A stretch of 64,000 bases of DNA. It comes from Clostridia bacterium. GTDB lineage: Bacteria; Bacillota; Clostridia; Oscillospirales; CAG-272. Where the stretch lies: the NCBI GenBank assembly GCA_017938205.1, contig JAGBCA010000029.1:62001-126000 (forward strand), in the 5' to 3' direction. This document shows positions 9,024-16,695 of this stretch, one piece after another. A model generated the notes under the pieces. That model was not told the DNA's origin. It searched no databases and saw only the letters and a list, made by a program, of their open reading frames with translations. Position numbers and translations under genes: made by a program. Each line of letters begins with the position of its first letter. The stretch's first letter is position 1.

Positions 9024-11129
9024 TCAGTCAGCATCCTTCATGGAAAGGTTCTGACGGCCCTTTTCGTCCGTTCCGAGGAACTTCACGCGAACCACGTCAC
9101 CAACGCTAACTGCATCCTCAACCTTCTCGGTTCTTACCTTCTGAAGCTTGGAGATGTGAACCATTCCCTCCTTGCCGGGAGCATACTCAACGAATGCGCC
9201 GATCGGGATGATTCTCGTAACGGTTCCCTCGTAGGTCTCGCCTACAACAGGCTCGAATACGATGGCATCGATGATCGCCTTAGCCATATTCGCACTGTCA
9301 CGGTTTACAGCTGCAATGAATACGGTTCCGTCGTCATTGATGTCGATCTTAGCACCGGTATCGGCAACGATCTTCTGGATCACCTTACCGCCCGAGCCGA
9401 TAACCTCACGGATCTTATCGGGGTTGATATGCATGGTGATCATCTTGGGTGCATATGCGGAAACCTCAGCACGAGGCTCGGCAATGGCACGGAGAAGGAT
9501 CTTATCAATGATCTCGTCTCTGCCCTGATGCGTGGTCTCAAGCGCACGCTTGATGATCTCGGGGGTCAGACCGTCGATCTTAAGGTCCATCTGGATGGAG
9601 GTGATACCCTTATGCGTACCTGCTACCTTGAAGTCCATGTCGCCGTAGAAGTCCTCAAGGCCCTGGATGTCGATCATCGTATCCCAAGAACCGTCCTCTG
9701 CGGTGATAAGGCCGCAAGAGATACCTGCTACGGGAGCCTTGATCGGCACGCCTGCATCCATAAGAGCCAGCGTGGAGCCGCAAACGGAGCCCTGAGAGGT
9801 GGAACCGTTCGAGCTTACGACCTCGGAAACAAGACGGATCGCATAGGGGAATTCCTCCTCGCTGGGAAGAACGGGCAGCAGAGAGCGCTCTGCCAATGCA
9901 CCGTGGCCGATCTCGCGGCGGCCGGGGCTACGCAGAGCCTTTGCCTCACCGGTGGAGTAGCCGGGCATATTGTAGTGGTGCATATATCTCTTGGTGTCCT
10001 CTTCATCGAGGCCCTCGAGTCTCTGTGCATCGGAAAGAGTACCGAGCGTTGCAATGGTGAGCACCTGCGTCTGACCTCTGGTGAAGAGACCGGAGCCGTG
10101 CACTCTCGGGATCACGCCAACCTCGGCACCGAGGGGACGGATCTCGTCCATACGGCGGCCGTCTACACGCTTCTTGTCAACAAGAAGCCAACGACGAACG
10201 ATTTTTTTCTGAATCTTATAGATAAGCTCGGGCAGAATTACCTTGATATCCTCGTACTTCTCCTCGAAGGTAGCAACGATATCGTCCATAATGGGTTGCA
10301 TCTTTGCATCGCGAACGGTCTTATCATCCGTGTCAAGTGCTTCCATCACGCGGGTCTCGCAGTATGCAAAGATCTCGTCAAACATATCGTGATCCAGCTC
10401 GCCGGATGCATAAGCAAACTTAGGCTTGCCGATTTCTGCAACGATCTCGTTAATAAAAGCAACGAGCTTCTTGATCTCTTCGTGCGCGATCATGATCGCC
10501 TTGAACATATCGTCATCGGATACTTCCTTCGCGCCTGCCTCGATCATAACGACCTTCTCAGCGGAGCCTGCAACCGTAAGCTCAAGGATGCTCTTCTGTC
10601 TCTGCTCAAAGGTGGGGTTTACGATAAACTCGCCGTCTACCATACCCATGAAAACGCCGCCGATGGGGCCGTTCCACGGAATATCGGAAATAGAAAGTGC
10701 CACGGATGCACCGATCATAGCGGTGATCTCGGGAGAGCAATCGGGATCTACGGACATAACCGTCAGAAGAAGGGATACGTCGTTACGAAGATCCTTCGGG
10801 AAGAGGGGACGAACCGGACGGTCGATCACGCGGCTGGTAAGCACAGCCTTCTCGGAGGGCTTGCCCTCACGCTTCAGGAAGCCGCCGGGGATCTTACCTA
10901 CAGCATAAAGCTTCTCATCGTAATCTACCGAGAGAGGAAGGAAATCGATGCCCTCACGGGGAGCGGCAGATGCGGTGGCACAGGCCAGGATCGTGGTCTC
11001 GCCATAGCGGATCAGAGCAGAGCCGTTTGCAAGGCCGGCGATCTTGCCGGTCTCGATCACGAGCGGACGGCCTGCGAGGGTGTAGTTATACACCTTGTGG
11101 TTTTCGAAGGTTTTAAAATTCTCTACCAT
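9024..11129 (-). CDS. pnp: Polyribonucleotide nucleotidyltransferase (PNPase)
   Basis: 701 aa. Phosphorolytic 3'-5' exoribonuclease of RNA turnover. Two RNase PH domains flank an all-alpha linker; the C-terminus carries a KH domain (REVIGSGGKVIQKI) and an S1 domain (GTVTRIIPIGAFVEY). The start is ATG at 11129 (MVENF), 7 nt after AAGGAG; an upstream in-frame extension has no ribosome site. Downstream of rpsO on the same strand, the classical rpsO-pnp pair. Codon use is strongly biased (AAG over AAA), as expected for high expression. Confidence 0.97.
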   Translation of the reverse strand: MVENFKTFENHKVYNYTLAGRPLVIETGKIAGLANGSALIRYGETTILACATASAAPREGIDFLPLSVDYDEKLYAVGKIPGGFLKREGKPSEKAVLTSRVIDRPVRPLFPKDLRNDVSLLLTVMSVDPDCSPEITAMIGASVALSISDIPWNGPIGGVFMGMVDGEFIVNPTFEQRQKSILELTVAGSAEKVVMIEAGAKEVSDDDMFKAIMIAHEEIKKLVAFINEIVAEIGKPKFAYASGELDHDMFDEIFAYCETRVMEALDTDDKTVRDAKMQPIMDDIVATFEEKYEDIKVILPELIYKIQKKIVRRWLLVDKKRVDGRRMDEIRPLGAEVGVIPRVHGSGLFTRGQTQVLTIATLGTLSDAQRLEGLDEEDTKRYMHHYNMPGYSTGEAKALRSPGRREIGHGALAERSLLPVLPSEEEFPYAIRLVSEVVSSNGSTSQGSVCGSTLALMDAGVPIKAPVAGISCGLITAEDGSWDTMIDIQGLEDFYGDMDFKVAGTHKGITSIQMDLKIDGLTPEIIKRALETTHQGRDEIIDKILLRAIAEPRAEVSAYAPKMITMHINPDKIREVIGSGGKVIQKIVADTGAKIDINDDGTVFIAAVNRDSANMAKAIIDAIVFEPVVGETYEGTVTRIIPIGAFVEYAPGKEGMVHISKLQKVRTEKVEDAVSVGDVVRVKFLGTDEKGRQNLSMKDAD

Positions 11130-11266
11130 TTTCATTCTCCTTTTTTTGTGGGAGATATGCGAACATAGCACTTAACTATCCCTTCCCTTCTCGGAAAACA
11201 TAGTTAACTGCTACTTTCGCTCTCGCCCAATAAATTTGATTTTTTGTTTTTTGGTGTTCGCAACAA

Positions 11267-11291
11267 GCGGGAACGGTTTTGCCGTTCCCGC
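11267..11291 (-). terminator. Hairpin between rpsO and pnp
   Basis: GCGGGAACGG / CCGTTCCCGC, 10 bp with a 5-nt loop. There is no clean T-run on the minus strand, so partial termination or an RNA-processing hairpin is as likely as full termination. Confidence 0.55.
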
Positions 11292-11311
11292 GTGCGCTCC
11301 TTGCCCGAAAA

Positions 11312-11578
11312 TTACTTTCTCAGGCCCAGTCTCTTAATTACGGCTCTGTATCTTTCGATATCCTTCTTAGCCAGGTAATTCAGAAGCTGCTTTCTGTGAC
11401 CAACCATCTTGGAGAGGCCCCTCTGAGAATGGAAGTCCTTGGGGTTCTTCTTCATGTGCTCGGTAAGCGAATTGATTCTATCGGTCAGAATCGCTACCTG
11501 CACCTCGGGCGAACCGGTGTCCTTCTCGTTGATCTTGTACTCAGCGATGATGGCGGTTTTGGTCTCCTTGGAAATCAT
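11312..11578 (-). CDS. rpsO: 30S ribosomal protein S15
   Basis: 88 aa, standard length. Binds 16S rRNA at the central-domain junction. The family signature [18 protein letters not shown] is followed by the conserved basic C-terminus (ending RLGLRK). Preceded by a good promoter (11709-11737) and a ~130-nt leader that could carry S15 feedback control, which I could not demonstrate. Confidence 0.97.
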   Translation of the reverse strand: MISKETKTAIIAEYKINEKDTGSPEVQVAILTDRINSLTEHMKKNPKDFHSQRGLSKMVGHRKQLLNYLAKKDIERYRAVIKRLGLRK

Positions 11579-11708
11579 TTTTCTTCACCTTTCTTATATT
11601 TTTCCTATATCTGCGTGAGGTGCGGGTGAAGCACACAAACTACGCAAGCCCTTAAAAGATGCCGCGGAGCAAGGTCAAACACAACACATAGACATAGGTT
11701 GCTTAACT

Positions 11709-11737
11709 ATTATAACACAAAGATACACAAAAGTAAA
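11709..11737 (-). promoter_or_regulatory. Sigma-A promoter of rpsO-pnp
   Basis: Minus strand: TTTACT (11732-11737), 17 bp, TATAAT (11709-11714). Perfect -10, 4/6 -35. Gives an rpsO leader of about 125 nt. Confidence 0.7.
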
Positions 11738-11759
11738 TAGTTTTCAAAAAAATATTTTT

Positions 11760-12500
11760 TCACTTTTTTGCCGTTTCTTTTTCCGAATAGTAATCTCGCT
11801 CCCTGTGAGCAAACGGCAATCTTCTTCCGGGCTTATCGAGCTCTGAAAAACGAATGGCGATCGGCATATCCCAATGGAGGAAGGTTGCGCACATGCGAAG
11901 CGCAAAAACTACGGCGCAGCCGATCAGAATCGAGATCGCAGGGGCAGCGCCAAGCGATGAAAGCAGAACAAATACACCGCTTCCCGCCAAAGCAGCAAGA
12001 GCGTAAATGCGTTTTTTAAGCACCCACGGAAGCTTTCCGAGGATCACGTCTCGCACAAGACCTCCGCCTATACAGGTGATCATTCCCATTGCAACAGCAA
12101 CCACGGGCATCTCTTCATTTCCGTTTGCACGCATGATCTCAAGCGAAAACTGCGTTCCCGTTACGGCAAAGGCACTGATACCGATAGAATCCAAAATATT
12201 ATTGATGTTTTCGACAACGTGCTCTCTTCTCAGATACGCATCACGAAAGAAGGCGGCTAAAAAGAAAACAAGCAATGACGTAGCAATACAGCAAATAAAT
12301 TCATACCGCATTTCCAGCATTGCGGGATACGGGTGGCGATTGAGTATCAGATCTCGCATAAGACCGCCTCCGAATGAGGTAATCACAGAAAGAAATACAA
12401 CGCCGAAAAGATCGACCTCACTACGAATAGCAAGCATAGCGCCCGAAACAGCAAAGGCGATCACTCCGATATAAGAAAGAACGGAAAGAAAAATATCCAT
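11760..12500 (-). CDS. UPF0126/TRIC-type membrane protein (YicG family)
   Basis: 246 aa. Seven hydrophobic segments and the duplicated glycine motif of UPF0126/TRIC channels (GGGLMRDLIL near 45-55 and GGGLVRDVIL near 137-147). Prokaryotic TRIC proteins are monovalent cation channels; some YicG relatives are reported as glycine transporters, so the substrate is open. Start ATG 12500 after TAGGAG. 36 nt downstream of rdgB and likely in its operon. Confidence 0.85.
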   Translation of the reverse strand: MDIFLSVLSYIGVIAFAVSGAMLAIRSEVDLFGVVFLSVITSFGGGLMRDLILNRHPYPAMLEMRYEFICCIATSLLVFFLAAFFRDAYLRREHVVENINNILDSIGISAFAVTGTQFSLEIMRANGNEEMPVVAVAMGMITCIGGGLVRDVILGKLPWVLKKRIYALAALAGSGVFVLLSSLGAAPAISILIGCAVVFALRMCATFLHWDMPIAIRFSELDKPGRRLPFAHRERDYYSEKETAKK

Positions 12501-12536
12501 GGGTCGCTCCTAATTATAATTCTTTCATTATTGTAT

Positions 12537-13109
12537 TCACAGCTTCTTTAAAAGAGCACGTAACGCCTCACCGCGATGGCTGATGGCGTTTTTTTCCTCA
12601 TCCGTATACTCTGCAACGGTACGGAGACTTCCCTTCGGTACAAAAAGCGGATCATAGCCAAAGCCGCCCTCCCCTCTCGGGTTCGCAGTTATTTCTCCGT
12701 AAAGATACCCTTCGGCCTCTACCTCTTTTCCATCCGGATATGCAAGCACCATCGCGCAGGTATAATGCGCACCGCGATCCGAGGCACCGGAAAGCTTTTC
12801 AAGAAGAAGGCGATTGTTCGCCTCATCGTTTCCATGCTCTCCCGCGAAGCGCGCGCTAAAGATGCCGGGTGCACCGCCCAAGGCATCCACGCAGATACCG
12901 CTGTCATCCGCAAGAGCGGCACATCCGGAAATCGCAGCGATCTCCGTTGCTTTTTTTCTTGCGTTCTCGAGGAAGGTATTTCCGTCCTCCACCGTTTCAT
13001 GGTCGATAGCTGCCTCTCGCAAAGACAAAATCTGCTCGAATTTTTCTCCCAATATTTCTTTTATCTCGCGAATTTTATGTTGATTGTTAGAAGCAATAAT
13101 AAGTTTCAT
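12537..13109 (-). CDS. rdgB: XTP/dITP diphosphatase (HAM1/RdgB)
   Basis: 190 aa. Hydrolyses non-canonical purine triphosphates to keep them out of nucleic acids. Motifs: ASNNQHKIREIKEIL at the N-terminus, ADDSGICVDAL, GGFGYDPLF, and SHRGEAL at the C-terminus. I start at ATG 13109 (MKLIIAS), which has GAGGA 8 nt upstream and matches the family N-terminus; an upstream in-frame extension of 29 Lys-rich residues is not family-like. Confidence 0.95.
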   Translation of the reverse strand: MKLIIASNNQHKIREIKEILGEKFEQILSLREAAIDHETVEDGNTFLENARKKATEIAAISGCAALADDSGICVDALGGAPGIFSARFAGEHGNDEANNRLLLEKLSGASDRGAHYTCAMVLAYPDGKEVEAEGYLYGEITANPRGEGGFGYDPLFVPKGSLRTVAEYTDEEKNAISHRGEALRALLKKL

Positions 13110-13233
13110 TTGCTTTATCCTCGCTTTTTCTTTTTTGTCTTCTTTTACCATTTTAACACAAGGAACGCTTTCTGTCAATCTCTTATTTTCCTTCATATCA
13201 TATAAAAGGAAACTTTCTGAAACCGGAGGGCTT

Positions 13234-14067
13234 ATGAAACCATTATATTTTTATGACGGAAAATTTTATGATGCGGGTGAGGCCGCGATTCCTTTCACCG
13301 ATCGATCGGTATTTTTTGCGGATGCGGTGTATGATGCATGTCTTGTCAAAAACGGACGGCCGTATCTCCTCGATGCACACCTTGACCGTTTTTATCGCAG
13401 TATGGGGGCTTTGCGGATCAAGCCGAAAATGGAAAAAAATGAGCTCAAAACACTTCTTTGTAAGCTTTGTGAGAAAGCGGATTGCGAGATCGCCTTTCTC
13501 TATTTTCAGACAGCGCGTAGCGCTCCCCTGCGCCGTCATTTCTCAACTGAGGCGGATACAAGCCATTTGCTTGTGTACGTGAGTGAAATGTCGCTGCCCG
13601 ATAGAGACCGTCCACTTCGTCTCATTCTTGCAAACGATCATCGTTACGGCTTCTGCCATATTAAAACAACGAATCTCCTCCCTGCTGTTCTGGCTTCAAC
13701 AAAAGCGGTTGCCATGGGAGCCGATGAGGCAGTTTTTGTACGTGAGGGAATGGTGACTGAATGTGCACATTCTAACATTTCGATTTTAAAGAACGGTGTA
13801 TTGCTTACACATCCTAAGGGGCGCCGCATTCTGCCGGGCATTGGAAGAGAGCAATTGATTACTGCTTGCAAAAAGCTCTCGATCCCTGTTATGGAGCGTC
13901 CTTTTTCCGTCCGTGAGCTCTATGATGCAGATGAAATTTTCATTACAAGCTCGTCAAAGCTTTGCCTGCGCGCCAACACCGTTATGAATCACGATGCAGG
14001 CATGAAGGATGAAGAAAATGCATTTCGCGTGTTAGGTTCTATTTTTGAAGAGTTTGATACATGGTAA
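13234..14067 (+). CDS. D-amino acid transaminase-like class IV aminotransferase
   Basis: 277 aa. PLP fold type IV enzyme, closest in layout to Bacillus D-amino acid transaminase (D-Ala/D-Glu supply for peptidoglycan); branched-chain or aminodeoxychorismate relatives are alternatives. Lys144 in HIKTTNLL is the expected Schiff-base lysine and GDAVYDA-like FADAVYDAC occurs near residue 29. The start ATG 13234 follows GGAGGG by 3-4 nt. Divergent from rdgB. Confidence 0.85.
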   Translation: MKPLYFYDGKFYDAGEAAIPFTDRSVFFADAVYDACLVKNGRPYLLDAHLDRFYRSMGALRIKPKMEKNELKTLLCKLCEKADCEIAFLYFQTARSAPLRRHFSTEADTSHLLVYVSEMSLPDRDRPLRLILANDHRYGFCHIKTTNLLPAVLASTKAVAMGADEAVFVREGMVTECAHSNISILKNGVLLTHPKGRRILPGIGREQLITACKKLSIPVMERPFSVRELYDADEIFITSSSKLCLRANTVMNHDAGMKDEENAFRVLGSIFEEFDTW

Positions 14068-14110
14068 AATCAAATAAAATTACCTTGTTTTTTTGTGCAA
14101 CATGACTGAA

Positions 14111-14128
14111 TTGTGAAAAAATTCACGG
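14111..14128. promoter_or_regulatory. Rex operator upstream of hydCBA
   Basis: TTGTGAA-AAAA-TTCACGG matches the Firmicutes Rex consensus TTGTGAA-N4-TTCACAA at 12 of 14 fixed positions. It sits 17 bp upstream of the hyd -35 box. Rex releases DNA when NADH/NAD+ is high, which would turn on NADH-consuming hydrogenase. Confidence 0.65.
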
Positions 14129-14145
14129 TTTTTGTAAAATTACCA

Positions 14146-14174
14146 TTGCAATCTTAGATTAATCATGTTATAAT
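14146..14174 (+). promoter_or_regulatory. Sigma-A promoter of the hyd operon
   Basis: TTGCAA (14146-14151), 17 bp, TATAAT (14169-14174). Near-consensus, giving an ~80-nt leader before hydC. Confidence 0.8.
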
Positions 14175-14262
14175 ATGTATGTTTGTAATGAAATAAAAGG
14201 CGTGCGCGTTCTCTTTGTATGCGCATGCGAACAAGCATTCAAAAAAACAGGAGGATAAGCTG

Positions 14263-14757
14263 ATGCTTAAAAAAATGTCCAATCTCCCCTTCAACGGCAC
14301 GAAGGAGCAGGAAGAGAAGCTGCTCGCCGTGATCGCTGAAAACAAGCACGACAAGAGCCGTCTGATGGCCGTTATGCAGGAGGCGCAAGGCATTTATGGT
14401 TACTTGCCTCTCGAAGTGCAGAAGATCATTGCCGATGGAATGGAGGTTTCGCTTGAAAAGGTTTACGGCGTTGCCACATTCTACGCACAGTTCTCTCTCG
14501 CTCCTCAGGGTCAGTATCACATTTCCGTTTGCCTTGGAACGGCTTGCTACGTTAAGGGCGCAGGTCTTCTTTACGACAAGCTCCAGGAGCTGCTCGGAAT
14601 CGGCTCTGACGAATGTACCCCTGACCGCAAGTTTTCTCTTACCGCCTGCCGTTGTATCGGCGCGTGCGGTCTCGCTCCCGTTCTTACCGTAAACGAAGAG
14701 GTTTACGGCCGTTTGACCGAGAACGACGTTGAAGGCATTCTTGCCAAGTGTGTATAA
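14263..14757 (+). CDS. hydC: [FeFe] hydrogenase gamma subunit, NuoE-like
   Basis: 164 aa. NuoE/HydC-type thioredoxin-fold [2Fe-2S] subunit of NAD-linked trimeric hydrogenase. Cluster ligands are visible as CLGTAC and CRCIGAC; the N-terminal helical part (AVMQEAQGIYGYLP) is typical. ATG 14263 has GGAGG 8 nt upstream. First gene of hydC-hydB-hydA; 13 nt to hydB. Codon bias indicates high expression. Confidence 0.95.
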   Translation: MLKKMSNLPFNGTKEQEEKLLAVIAENKHDKSRLMAVMQEAQGIYGYLPLEVQKIIADGMEVSLEKVYGVATFYAQFSLAPQGQYHISVCLGTACYVKGAGLLYDKLQELLGIGSDECTPDRKFSLTACRCIGACGLAPVLTVNEEVYGRLTENDVEGILAKCV

Positions 14758-14770
14758 GGAGGTTACAGAA

Positions 14771-16681
14771 ATGAAATCTGTTAAGGAATTGCAGAGTGCC
14801 AAGGCGGCTGCTCTGAAAAAGGTAGTTCTCCGCAAGGGCCAGGCGGTTCTTGACAAGAACGTTACAAGTGATTATAAATATACCGTCCTTATTTGCGGCG
14901 GTACGGGCTGCACCTCCTCGCACTCCCCCGAGATCGTTGCAAAGCTGAACAGCGAGATTGCTAAAGCAGGCATTGAGAAGGACGTGCAAGTTATCATGAC
15001 CGGTTGCTTCGGTCTTTGCGCGCTCGGCCCGATCATGATCGTTTATCCCGAGGGTTGCTTCTACTCCATGGTGAATATTGATGAAATTCCCCAGATCGTT
15101 ACCGAGCATCTTGTTGGCGGTAAGCCCGTCACCTCCCTGCTCTACAACGAGACGGTTTGTGATGACGGTACGATCAAGCCCCTGAACGACACCGACTTCT
15201 ACAAGAAGCAGATCCGTGTTGCACTCAGAAACTGCGGTGTGATCGATCCCGAGGATATTGACGAATACTATGCAGTAGACGGCTATGCCGCTCTTGCAAA
15301 ATGCTTGACCGAATACAAGCCCGAGGATGTAATCAAGGTTATCACCGATTCCGGACTGCGCGGCAGAGGCGGCGGCGGATTCCCCACCGGCCGTAAATGG
15401 GCGCTTACCGCTCCCAACAAGGCAGACCAGAAGTACGTTGTTTGTAATGCGGACGAGGGCGACCCCGGCGCATTCATGGATCGTTCCGTGCTTGAGGGTG
15501 ACCCTCACTGCGTGATCGAGGCTATGGCTATTGCCGGCTATGCGATCGGCGCAACCAAGGGTTATGTTTACGTAAGAGCCGAGTATCCCATTGCCGTTAA
15601 CCGTCTGCAGAAGGCTATTGACGATGCAAGAAAAGCGGGCATTCTCGGTAAGAATATTTTTGGCACCGGTTTTGAATTTGACGTTGAGATCCGTCTTGGC
15701 GCAGGCGCATTTGTTTGCGGCGAGGAGACTGCTCTCATGACCTCTATCGAGGGTAACCGCGGCGAGCCCCGTCCGAGACCTCCGTATCCCGCAGTCAAGG
15801 GTCTTTACAACCGTCCCACCGTTGAAAACAACGTTGAGACCTTTGCAAACATTCCCCAGATCATTCTGAACGGCGCTGATTGGTTTGCCGGCATGGGTAC
15901 CGAGAAGTCCAAGGGCACGAAGGTATTTGCACTCGGCGGTAAGATCAAGCACACCGGACTTGTTGAGATTCCCATGGGTACTACCCTGCGTGAGATCATC
16001 GACGAGATCGGCGGCGGTATTCCGAACGGAAAGAAGTTCAAGGCAGCGCAGACCGGCGGTCCCTCCGGCGGTTGTATCCCCGCAAGCCTCATCGACACGG
16101 CCGTTGATTACGACAACCTTATTTCTCTCGGATGCATGATGGGCTCCGGCGGACTTATCGTTATGGATGAGGATACCTGTATGGTTGACATGGCGAAGTT
16201 CTTCCTTGAGTTCACCGTGGACGAGTCCTGCGGTAAGTGCACGCCCTGCCGTGTTGGTACGCGCCGTCTGCTTGAGATCCTGGAAAAGATCACGTCCGGA
16301 AAGGGCACGCTTGCTGATATTGACAAGCTTGAGGCTCTTTGCATTTACATCAAAGAAAACTCTCTTTGCGGCCTTGGTCAGACCGCTCCCAACCCCGTGC
16401 TTTCTACGCTGAAATTCTTCCGCGACGAGTATATCGCTCACGTTGTGGACAAGGTTTGCCCCGCAGGTGTATGCAAGGGCTTGACCAATTTCGTTATCGA
16501 TAAGGATAAGTGCATCGGCTGCGGCAAGTGTGCAAAGAACTGCCCCGTTGATGCTATCTCTAAGACCGACTATGTTGCTGAGGGTCATAAGCTTCCCTCC
16601 TACAGCATTGACAAGAATAAGTGCATCAAGTGCGGTGCTTGCCTTTCCGGCTGTAAGTTCGGCGCAATTTCCAAGAAGTAA
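14771..16681 (+). CDS. hydB: [FeFe] hydrogenase beta subunit, NuoF-like
   Basis: 636 aa. Flavoprotein that binds NAD(H) and, in bifurcating complexes, couples NADH and ferredoxin oxidation. Order: N-terminal thioredoxin-like [2Fe-2S] domain (CGGTGC ... CFGLC), NADH/FMN domain (RGRGGGGFPTG, GAGAFVCGEETAL), SLBB region, [4Fe-4S] site CGKCTPCRVGT, and two C-terminal ferredoxin motifs (CIGCGKCAKNC, CIKCGACLSGC). Start ATG 14771 after AAGGAGG. The full domain set matches Thermotoga-type HydB. Confidence 0.96.
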   Translation: MKSVKELQSAKAAALKKVVLRKGQAVLDKNVTSDYKYTVLICGGTGCTSSHSPEIVAKLNSEIAKAGIEKDVQVIMTGCFGLCALGPIMIVYPEGCFYSMVNIDEIPQIVTEHLVGGKPVTSLLYNETVCDDGTIKPLNDTDFYKKQIRVALRNCGVIDPEDIDEYYAVDGYAALAKCLTEYKPEDVIKVITDSGLRGRGGGGFPTGRKWALTAPNKADQKYVVCNADEGDPGAFMDRSVLEGDPHCVIEAMAIAGYAIGATKGYVYVRAEYPIAVNRLQKAIDDARKAGILGKNIFGTGFEFDVEIRLGAGAFVCGEETALMTSIEGNRGEPRPRPPYPAVKGLYNRPTVENNVETFANIPQIILNGADWFAGMGTEKSKGTKVFALGGKIKHTGLVEIPMGTTLREIIDEIGGGIPNGKKFKAAQTGGPSGGCIPASLIDTAVDYDNLISLGCMMGSGGLIVMDEDTCMVDMAKFFLEFTVDESCGKCTPCRVGTRRLLEILEKITSGKGTLADIDKLEALCIYIKENSLCGLGQTAPNPVLSTLKFFRDEYIAHVVDKVCPAGVCKGLTNFVIDKDKCIGCGKCAKNCPVDAISKTDYVAEGHKLPSYSIDKNKCIKCGACLSGCKFGAISKK

Positions 16682-16695
16682 GGGAGGAAAGAAAA

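Noticed and set aside
8970..11168. 732-codon open frame on the plus strand
   Set aside because: Exactly antisense to pnp; caused by strong codon bias, no ribosome site and no family resemblance.
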